The notes beneath the pieces were generated by a model. The model was not told where the DNA came from. It did no database searches and saw only the letters and a program-made list of their open reading frames with translations. A program made the translations under genes and the position numbers. From Rhizobium sp. BK602 (GTDB lineage Bacteria > Pseudomonadota > Alphaproteobacteria > Rhizobiales > Rhizobiaceae): a stretch of DNA of 64,000 nt. Below, in pieces: positions 57,881 through 64,000 of the stretch (its first letter is position 1; every line of letters starts with the position of its first letter). The stretch spans positions 1-64,000 of the forward strand of contig NZ_JACIBC010000008.1 in the NCBI RefSeq assembly GCF_014195095.1, given 5' to 3'.

Positions 57881-58765
57881 ATGTCGCGAGAGAACGAGAA
57901 GCAGACCGCCATGGAAGTCGTGCTCGCGACGCTCAATCTGGAAACGATCGAGATGAACCTGTTTCGCGGCAATAGTCCGCAGGTCGGCTGGCAGCGCGTC
58001 TTCGGCGGGCAGGTCATCGGCCAGGCGCTGATGGCGGCACAGCGGACGGTGGCCGAGGATCGGTTCGCCCATTCCCTGCACGCCTATTTCATGCTGCCGG
58101 GCGATCCCTCCGTCCCGATCCTCTATCAGGTCGACCGGCTGCGGGACGGCTCCAGCTTCAACACGCGGCGCGTGCTGGCGATCCAGCATGGCAAGGCGAT
58201 CTTCGCATTGACCGCCTCCTTCCAGGTCGACGAGCCCGGTTTCGAACATCAGAGCGAGATGCCCAGCGTGCCGATGCCGGAAGAACTGATGGACGAGCAG
58301 CAGATCAAGGAGCGCTTTATCGCCAATGCGCCCGAGAGCGTGCGCCGCTATTGGGAGCGCAAGCGGGCGATCGAAATCCGGCCCGTCTCCATCGAGGACT
58401 ATTTCTCCCGTTCGCGGCCCAGCCAGCGGCAGGATATATGGGTGCGCCTGACCGGGCCGGTGCCGGACGACCGGCTCTATCAGAACGCGGTGCTTGCCTA
58501 TCTCTCGGACATGACCTTGCTCGATGCGGCATTGCATGTGCATGGAACGTCGGTCTTCGATCCGCGCCTGCAAGTCGCGAGCCTCGACCATGCTATGTGG
58601 TTTCATCGCCCGTGCAAGCTCGACGACTGGTTGCTCTATACCCAGGACAGCCCAAGCGCCTCGGGCGCGCGCGGCTTCACTCGCGGCAGTCTTTTTACGC
58701 GTTCCGGTGTCCTGATTGCGTCGGTGGCGCAGGAGGGTTTGATTCGTAAAAAGGCAAATGATTAA
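57881..58765 (+). CDS. tesB: acyl-CoA thioesterase II (TesB)
   Basis: 294 aa from ATG 57881. Double hot-dog fold: RVFGGQVIGQALMAAQRTVA, AHSLHAYFMLPGDPSVPILY, VLAIQHGKAIFALTASFQVD, YLSDMTLLDAALHVHGT (catalytic Asp), SLDHAMWFHRPCKLDDWLLY and GFTRGSLFTRSGVLIASVAQ (Gln near end), all TesB features. Hydrolyses medium/long acyl-CoA. Confidence 0.95.
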   Translation: MSRENEKQTAMEVVLATLNLETIEMNLFRGNSPQVGWQRVFGGQVIGQALMAAQRTVAEDRFAHSLHAYFMLPGDPSVPILYQVDRLRDGSSFNTRRVLAIQHGKAIFALTASFQVDEPGFEHQSEMPSVPMPEELMDEQQIKERFIANAPESVRRYWERKRAIEIRPVSIEDYFSRSRPSQRQDIWVRLTGPVPDDRLYQNAVLAYLSDMTLLDAALHVHGTSVFDPRLQVASLDHAMWFHRPCKLDDWLLYTQDSPSASGARGFTRGSLFTRSGVLIASVAQEGLIRKKAND

Positions 58766-58800
58766 ATAAAGTGCATTTTTTTAAATTTGCACTATATTTA
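58763..58800. promoter_or_regulatory. imperfect inverted repeat after tesB, upstream of glnK
   Basis: TAAATA-A-AGTGCA (58763-58775) and TGCACT-A-TATTTA (58788-58800), 13-position arms with one mismatch and a 12-nt loop beginning with seven T. Includes the tesB stop codon. May end the tesB message or bind a regulator of glnK; orientation of the half-sites is opposite to the NtrC consensus. Confidence 0.45.
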
Positions 58801-58888
58801 TGCGGTGACTGCGCCGCGAACTGCCGCTTTATTAGGTGTTTTTGGTAAAATCGTTAAATTTCAATAAGTTATAAATGTGTCACGAATC

Positions 58889-58904
58889 TGGCACGTCCTT
58901 TGAA
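58889..58904 (+). promoter_or_regulatory. sigma54 (-24/-12) promoter of glnK-amtB
   Basis: TGGCACGTCCTTTGAA: TGGCACG and TTG parts match the RpoN consensus, the -12 GC being GA. Lies 88 bp upstream of the glnK ATG. Nitrogen-controlled expression by NtrC is expected. Confidence 0.65.
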
Positions 58905-58991
58905 TGTATACCGGCAGTCGCTGCTGAAACATTCGTCAGCGGCAAGGAGAGTCGGCTCCGCGCCGAGGGTAAACAAAGGATGGGAAACCAG

Positions 58992-59330
58992 ATGAAAATT
59001 GTGATGGCCATTATCAAGCCGTTCAAGCTCGATGAGGTCCGTGAGGCCCTCACGGCTGTCGGCATCCAGGGCCTGACTGTGACCGAAGTGAAGGGTTACG
59101 GGCGCCAGAAGGGGCACACCGAAATCTATCGTGGCACGGAATATGCCGTAAGCTTCCTGCCGAAGCTGAAGATCGAAGTCGCTGTCGCCACCGAAATCGT
59201 CGACAAGGCCGTCGAGGCCATCGCATCCGCCGCCAAGACCGGCCAGATCGGCGATGGCAAGATCTTCGTCTTTTCCATTGACCATGCCGTGCGCATCCGT
59301 ACGGGCGAAACCGATTCAGAAGCGCTGTAA
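58992..59330 (+). CDS. glnK: PII signal-transduction protein GlnK
   Basis: 112 aa starting MKIVMAIIKPFKLDEVREAL. T-loop with Tyr51 in GRQKGHTEIYRGTEY (uridylylation site), then DGKIFVFSIDHAVRIRTGE. Binds 2-oxoglutarate and ATP/ADP, and blocks AmtB when nitrogen is sufficient. The ATG at 58980 is rejected since family N-termini start at MKIV. Directly upstream of amtB. Confidence 0.96.
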   Translation: MKIVMAIIKPFKLDEVREALTAVGIQGLTVTEVKGYGRQKGHTEIYRGTEYAVSFLPKLKIEVAVATEIVDKAVEAIASAAKTGQIGDGKIFVFSIDHAVRIRTGETDSEAL

Positions 59331-59358
59331 GACACGGCTGATCAGGGAGTTATTTGCA

Positions 59359-60708
59359 ATGACGTTTTCCAAGCTTTCCTCCACTCTGGCACGGGTGGGT
59401 ACGCTTTCTGCGGCCATGCTCGCGCCGGCGATCGCCTTCGCGCAGGATGCCACCGCAGCCGCCGAACCGGTTCCGAACAAGGGCGATACCGCCTTCATGT
59501 TCATCTCCACCATTCTCGTCCTCTTCATGCTGGTGCCGGGTCTTGCCCTCTTCTACGGCGGCCTCGTGCGCTCGAAGAACATGCTTTCGGTGCTGATGCA
59601 GTGCACCATGATCGGTGCGGTCGTCATGCTCCTCTGGGTGCTCTACGGCTATTCCTTCGCCTTCGGCGGCGGCACCAGCCCCTATTGGGGCGGCACGGCC
59701 AAGATGTTCCTCGCCGGCGTCACCACGGCGACGACGGCGGCAACCTTCTCCAAGGGCGTCGTCATTCCGGAATTCATCTTCATGCTGTTCCAGATGACCT
59801 TCGCGGCCATCACGCCGGCTCTGATCATCGGCGCGTTTGCCGAGCGCATCAAGTTCGGTGCTGCCGTCCTGTTCTGCGCGCTGTGGGCGACCTTCGTCTA
59901 TTTCCCGATCGCGCACATGGTCTGGGATTCGAACGGCTTCCTCTTCAAGATGGGCGCGCTTGACTTCGCAGGCGGCACCGTCGTTCACATCAATGCCGGT
60001 ATCGCGGGCATTGTCGGCGCCATCCTCGTCGGCAAGCGCGTCGGCTTCGGCAAGGACATGATGGCTCCGCATTCCATGACGCTGACCATGGTCGGCGCCT
60101 CGATGCTCTGGGTCGGCTGGTTCGGCTTCAATGCCGGTTCGAACCTCGAAGCTTCGGGCGGCGCGATGCTCGCAACCGTCAACACCTTCATCGCAACCGC
60201 GGCCGCCATCATCTCCTGGTCGCTGGTCGAAACCTTCACCCGCGGCAAGGCCTCCATGCTCGGCGGCGCTTCGGGCATGGTCGCCGGCCTCGTCGCCATC
60301 ACGCCTGCCGCCGGTATCGCCGGCCCGATGGGCGCGATCGTCATGGGTCTGATCGTCTCGCCGCTGTGCTACTTCTTCGTCTCGGTCGTGAAGAACAAGT
60401 TCGGCTATGACGATACGGCAGACGTCTTCGGCGTCCATTGCATCGGCGGCATCTTCGGCGCTCTGGCGACCGGCGTTTTCGCCAGCGCATCGCTCGGCGG
60501 CGTCGGCTATGCGGAAGGCGTCACCATGAGCAGCCAGCTCACGGTTCAGCTCACCGCCGTCATCACCACGATCCTGTGGTGCGGCATCGGCTCCGCCATC
60601 CTCTACAAGGTCGTCGACATCATCATCGGCTTGCGTGTGGCACCGGAAGCCGAGCGCGAAGGCCTCGACCTCGCGTCTCACGGCGAAGCCGCTTACCACA
60701 ACTCCTAA
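59359..60708 (+). CDS. amtB: ammonium transporter AmtB
   Basis: 449 aa from ATG 59359. Signal peptide MTFSKLSSTLARVGTLSAAM (cut after AFAQ), then 11 membrane helices. Amt features: AFMFISTILVLFMLVPGLAL FYGGLVRSKN, the twin-His pore (DFAGGTVVHINAG; VFGVHCIGGIFG) and GWFGFNAGS. Trimer importing NH4+; with GlnK forms the standard nitrogen-scavenging operon. Confidence 0.96.
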   Translation: MTFSKLSSTLARVGTLSAAMLAPAIAFAQDATAAAEPVPNKGDTAFMFISTILVLFMLVPGLALFYGGLVRSKNMLSVLMQCTMIGAVVMLLWVLYGYSFAFGGGTSPYWGGTAKMFLAGVTTATTAATFSKGVVIPEFIFMLFQMTFAAITPALIIGAFAERIKFGAAVLFCALWATFVYFPIAHMVWDSNGFLFKMGALDFAGGTVVHINAGIAGIVGAILVGKRVGFGKDMMAPHSMTLTMVGASMLWVGWFGFNAGSNLEASGGAMLATVNTFIATAAAIISWSLVETFTRGKASMLGGASGMVAGLVAITPAAGIAGPMGAIVMGLIVSPLCYFFVSVVKNKFGYDDTADVFGVHCIGGIFGALATGVFASASLGGVGYAEGVTMSSQLTVQLTAVITTILWCGIGSAILYKVVDIIIGLRVAPEAEREGLDLASHGEAAYHNS

Positions 60709-60792
60709 TATCGAGCTTGCGGCGCCCGGACAGCGTCCCGGCGCCGCTGAACATCCCGTCGCGGCCTGTTTCAACAAAAATAAGCCGCTCTT

Positions 60793-60820
60793 GGCCCGAA
60801 CCTTGGTTCGGGCCTTTTTT
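60793..60820 (+). terminator. intrinsic terminator of glnK-amtB
   Basis: GGCCCGAACC, loop TT (opening to a 4-nt loop), GGTTCGGGCC followed by TTTTTT: a strong Rho-independent terminator 85 bp after the amtB stop. Confidence 0.93.
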
Positions 60821-60986
60821 ATTGCCGTGACCGAGGTCTGCGGCCCTAAATTCGTCGATAGGCCCGGCGCCGACGGCATGGTTAACATGACATTAACCCT
60901 CCTCTGATTAGCTGGAGCTGACGCACTCCGTGAGTGGGCATGAGGCCGATTCGCGCGTGCTTTCGACAACGAACGGGCTGGATAAT

Positions 60987-63665
60987 ATGGGCAGAAGCAA
61001 TTCGGCGGCGTTGGGCGGTCCCTCCGGTCGTCTTTCGCTTTCGGGCGTGGTTTGGCGACAGGTGAGGGGCCTCGGCGGCGTCGCGCTGCTGTTGCTGCTG
61101 GCGCTCGCGGTCGCCGCACTGGCGACCTGGAATGTCATGGATCCCAGCTATTCCTATGCCACGGGCAACGCCCCGACGAACATATTGGGCTATGCGGGCG
61201 CCGCCTTTGCCGACATCATGATGCAGGCGCTCGGCCTTGCCTCGGTGGTCGCGCTGCTGCCGGTCGTCGCCTGGGCCCTCGCGCTGATTTCAAACCGCCG
61301 GCTGCATCGCGTGCCGGCACGTCTCGGCGCCTGGGCGGGCGGTTCCATCGTTGCCGCCGGTTCGATCGCCTGCTTCCCCGCGCCGCCGACCTGGCCGATC
61401 CCCAACGGTATCGGCGGCGTCATCGGCGATATCCTCCTACGCTTTCCCGCCCTCTTCATCGGCACCTATCCGAGCGGCGTCTTCGCGACCGTGCTCGGCT
61501 CTATCCTGGCGGTCCCGGCCGCCTGGCTGATGCTGTTCGCCGCCGGTCTGGTCGGCCGCAGCCTTCCGGAAGACGAGGAGGATGAGGACGAATACGAGGA
61601 TACGCGCAGCCGCGCCCGCAGCGTCGGCGACGATGAGGAGGATGACGACCGCGGCGGCTTCCTTGGCAATTTCCTGGCCTTCGGTGCGGTTATGCATATC
61701 TGGTACAATGCGCAGGCCCGCGCGCGCCGTCTGTTCGGCATGGGTCCGCGCAAGCGCCGCGACCACGCCTTCGACGCGCCCTACGATTTCAACGATGACG
61801 AATTCGGCACGCTGAACGAGCCGGTACGCGCCAAGGCGCCGGTCGTCCGCGGCGAGCGGGTCGAGCCGTCCCTCGACGGCGCCGCGCCGCGCCGCGTGGT
61901 ATCCCCGCCGTCGATCAGCATGGGTGACGACGAGGATGAGGACGACGATCTCTCCTACGAGCGCGAGCCGCCGCGTCCGGCCGGCATCCTGCCTGACGAT
62001 GAGGACGATGAATGGCCGATCAGCGCCGCGTCGCCGAAAACGCCTGCCGGAATGGCCGGCCCGCGCGTCGTTCCCGCCGCGCCGCGGCCGAAGCCGGGCG
62101 CCCGCGCCGAACGCGAGGCGCAGACATCCTTCATCCGTTCCTACGGCTTCCAACTCCCGGCCGTACACCTGCTCGCCGAGCCGAAGGCGATCGTGCGCGA
62201 CGCAACGCTGTCTTCGGACGCGCTGGAACAGAATGCCCGCATGCTCGAAGGCGTGCTGGAGGATTTCGGCGTCAAGGGCGAAATCATCCATGTCCGTCCC
62301 GGTCCGGTGGTGACGCTATATGAGCTGGAGCCGGCGCCCGGAATCAAATCCTCGCGCGTTATCGGCCTCGCCGATGATATCGCCCGCTCGATGAGCGCGA
62401 TCGCTGCCCGCGTCGCCGTCGTTCCCGGCCGCAATGCCATCGGCATCGAACTGCCGAATTCGACGCGCGAAACCGTCTATCTGCGCGAGCTCGTCGCCAG
62501 CCGCGATTTCGAAAGCTCCAAGGCCAAGCTCGCCATGGCGCTCGGCAAGACGATCGGCGGCGAGCCTGTCATCGCCGATCTTGCCAAGATGCCGCATCTG
62601 CTGGTCGCCGGTACTACTGGTTCCGGTAAATCGGTTGCCATCAACACGATGATCCTGTCGCTGCTCTACCGGATGACGCCGGAGCAGTGCCGGCTGATCA
62701 TGATCGACCCAAAGATGCTGGAACTTTCCGTCTATGACGGCATCCCGCATCTGCTCTCTCCTGTTGTCACCGATCCGAAGAAGGCCGTCGTCGCGCTGAA
62801 ATGGACCGTGCGCGAGATGGAAGAGCGCTACAAGAAGATGTCGAAGATCGGCGTGCGCAACATCGATGGCTTCAACACCCGCGTCGAGCAGGCCGTCGCC
62901 AAGGGGGAAGCGATCAGCCGCACCGTCCAGACCGGTTTCGACCGCCAGACCGGCGAGGCGATCTACGAGACGGAAGAGTTCGACCTGAAGCCGATGCCAT
63001 ATATCGTCGTCATCATCGACGAAATGGCCGACCTGATGATGGTGGCCGGCAAGGATATCGAAGGCGCGGTGCAGCGCCTGGCGCAGATGGCGCGCGCCGC
63101 CGGCATCCATGTGATCATGGCGACCCAGCGTCCGTCGGTCGACGTCATCACCGGCACGATCAAGGCGAATTTCCCGACGCGTATCTCCTTCCAGGTGACG
63201 TCGAAAATCGACAGCCGCACCATCCTCGGCGAGCAGGGCGCCGAACAGCTGCTCGGCATGGGCGACATGCTCTACATGGCCGGCGGCGGGCGCATCCAGC
63301 GCGTCCACGGTCCGTTCGTCTCCGACGGCGAGGTGGAGGACATCGTCTCCTATCTGAAGACGCAGGGCGCACCGCAATATCTCGACGCGATCACTGCCGA
63401 CGATGACGAGGATGACGACGGTCATGGCCCGGCGGGCACAGCCAATCTTGCCGATTCGGAAGACCCCTACGATCAGGCGGTTGCTGTCGTTCTGAGCGAC
63501 GGCAAGGCCTCGACCTCCTACATCCAGCGCCGTCTCGGCATCGGCTACAACCGTGCCGCCTCGCTGATCGAGCGCATGGAAGAGGAGGGCGTGATCGGCC
63601 CGGCCAACCATGCCGGCAAACGCGAGATTCTCGTTCCCACCAAGGCGGATATTCTGGACCGCTGA
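60987..63665 (+). CDS. ftsK: DNA translocase FtsK
   Basis: 892 aa from ATG 60987; a GTG at 60930 would add 19 residues and neither has a good ribosome site. Four or so membrane helices up to about residue 200, a linker rich in Asp/Glu (about 195-365), then the motor: LLVAGTTGSGKSVAINTMIL (Walker A), YIVVIIDEMADLMMVAGKDI (Walker B), and the C-terminal gamma winged helix (VAVVLSDGKASTSYIQRRLG) that reads KOPS sites. Segregates chromosome ends and activates XerCD recombination at the septum. Confidence 0.96.
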   Translation: MGRSNSAALGGPSGRLSLSGVVWRQVRGLGGVALLLLLALAVAALATWNVMDPSYSYATGNAPTNILGYAGAAFADIMMQALGLASVVALLPVVAWALALISNRRLHRVPARLGAWAGGSIVAAGSIACFPAPPTWPIPNGIGGVIGDILLRFPALFIGTYPSGVFATVLGSILAVPAAWLMLFAAGLVGRSLPEDEEDEDEYEDTRSRARSVGDDEEDDDRGGFLGNFLAFGAVMHIWYNAQARARRLFGMGPRKRRDHAFDAPYDFNDDEFGTLNEPVRAKAPVVRGERVEPSLDGAAPRRVVSPPSISMGDDEDEDDDLSYEREPPRPAGILPDDEDDEWPISAASPKTPAGMAGPRVVPAAPRPKPGARAEREAQTSFIRSYGFQLPAVHLLAEPKAIVRDATLSSDALEQNARMLEGVLEDFGVKGEIIHVRPGPVVTLYELEPAPGIKSSRVIGLADDIARSMSAIAARVAVVPGRNAIGIELPNSTRETVYLRELVASRDFESSKAKLAMALGKTIGGEPVIADLAKMPHLLVAGTTGSGKSVAINTMILSLLYRMTPEQCRLIMIDPKMLELSVYDGIPHLLSPVVTDPKKAVVALKWTVREMEERYKKMSKIGVRNIDGFNTRVEQAVAKGEAISRTVQTGFDRQTGEAIYETEEFDLKPMPYIVVIIDEMADLMMVAGKDIEGAVQRLAQMARAAGIHVIMATQRPSVDVITGTIKANFPTRISFQVTSKIDSRTILGEQGAEQLLGMGDMLYMAGGGRIQRVHGPFVSDGEVEDIVSYLKTQGAPQYLDAITADDDEDDDGHGPAGTANLADSEDPYDQAVAVVLSDGKASTSYIQRRLGIGYNRAASLIERMEEEGVIGPANHAGKREILVPTKADILDR

Positions 63666-63802
63666 GGTCACAGGCCCTTTTCGCCTCGTCTATCCCGGCT
63701 ATGCTCAGGGACATTTGATCGCGGCCCACAACCGGACATGGGCCGTTGCGCCATGAAGACGCCGATTTTGCGCGCCATGGACAAAGCATGAAGGAGAATT
63801 CG

Positions 63803-64000
63803 ATGACAAAGTTCGATGCGCAGCCGTCCAGCCGACTTTCCCTGAGCCGCCGGCATTTCCTCGGCGCCGTGGTCGCGGTCGGTGCGGCTGGCGCCCTGCC
63901 GGTTTCGGCCTTTGCGCAGGCTCAGGCCCAAGCACAGGCAACTGCAGCCACGCTCAACCCCGACATCGCCCAGGCCATCGCCGACCATTTCTCGTCCATT
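63803..64000 (+). CDS. LolA-like outer-membrane lipoprotein carrier (start only)
   Basis: Runs off the window after about 66 residues. ATG 63803 has AAGGAG upstream. The N-terminus has a twin-arginine-like SRRHFLGAVVAVGAAGALPV signal followed by AQAQAQAQATAA and NPDIAQAIADHFSSI, which resembles the LolA family gene that follows ftsK in rhizobia. Calling it LolA rests on that order and the short conserved piece. Confidence 0.75.
   Translation, partial: MTKFDAQPSSRLSLSRRHFLGAVVAVGAAGALPVSAFAQAQAQAQATAATLNPDIAQAIADHFSSI

Noticed and set aside
58770..58793. NtrC box
   Set aside because: Half-sites are in reverse order (GTGCA then TGCAC) and too far apart for the TGCAC-N7-GTGCA consensus.
59350..61119. 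589-codon minus-strand frame opposite amtB
   Set aside because: Same reason: antisense of a membrane protein, no recognisable domain.
1..64000. CRISPR array, rRNA operon, insertion sequence, phage
   Set aside because: No regularly spaced repeats, rRNA-like stretches, transposase or integrase motifs were seen on either strand.

Overview
The window is about 62% GC bacterial DNA, and its gene families and order point to a member of the Rhizobiaceae (Rhizobium/Agrobacterium type). Markers are the order ubiH-like, tesB, glnK, amtB, ftsK, lolA; a Fur-family regulator (rhizobial Mur) beside sitABCD; and interspersed RIME-like palindromic elements. No rRNA, transposase, integrase or CRISPR array was seen. 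One tRNA (Gly-GCC) is present. This is inferred from family recognition by eye; no database search was made.

Layout. 1-3.1 kb: RND efflux pump genes with a divergent TetR regulator that carries a (GGGGCT)n tract in its first codons. 3.1-7.7 kb (minus strand): a compact YcaO/TfuA locus, read as regulator (BTAD + TolB-like + TPR), 90-aa peptide ending in three RFD repeats, YcaO enzyme, TfuA partner, 80-aa protein. It looks like an undescribed ribosomal-peptide (RiPP) pathway and is the most interesting part of the window. 8-9 kb: XRE regulator and a small secreted protein. 9.3-12.2 kb: SsuABC-type ABC importer. 12.4-15.2 kb: DnaB-like ATPase and a TctDE-like two-component system. 15.3-20.9 kb: polysaccharide genes (double alpha/beta hydrolase, flippase, two glycosyltransferases). 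21.2-24.5 kb: stand-alone Lrp-type ligand domain plus likely pipecolate/piperideine-6-carboxylate oxidation genes (amaA/amaB-like). 24.5-30.3 kb: GH144-like glucanase, TetR/DUF1348 pair, EamA exporter with divergent MocR regulator, then a GntR gene. 30.4-32.6 kb: MFS transporter and amidohydrolase, downstream of and probably controlled by the GntR.

32.6-42.8 kb: an OmpR/histidine kinase pair followed by nine tightly overlapping genes (HAD phosphatase, class III aminotransferase, arginase-fold enzyme, SMR-size transporter, desaturase, Cys-nucleophile alpha/beta hydrolase, FemAB/GNAT-like transferase, second SMR-size transporter, cyclopropane-fatty-acid synthase). The set suggests synthesis and flipping of a modified amino-lipid or acylated amine; the product is unknown. 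42.7-48.2 kb: MipA/OmpV barrel, DUF1007 protein, aldehyde dehydrogenase, lipoprotein hydrolase, HupE/UreJ metal permease. 48.3-52.5 kb: mur and sitDCBA (manganese uptake) with two 19-bp Mur-box repeats flanking the sit promoter. 52.7-64 kb: housekeeping genes (tRNA-Gly, Ala-tRNA(Pro) deacylase, thioredoxin-TPR, Lon-N-domain protein, UPF0434, UbiH-like, TesB, GlnK, AmtB, FtsK, start of LolA).

Starts were chosen from Shine-Dalgarno spacing, overlaps and family N-termini, so many differ from the longest reading frame. Function statements are family knowledge unless described as seen in the sequence.
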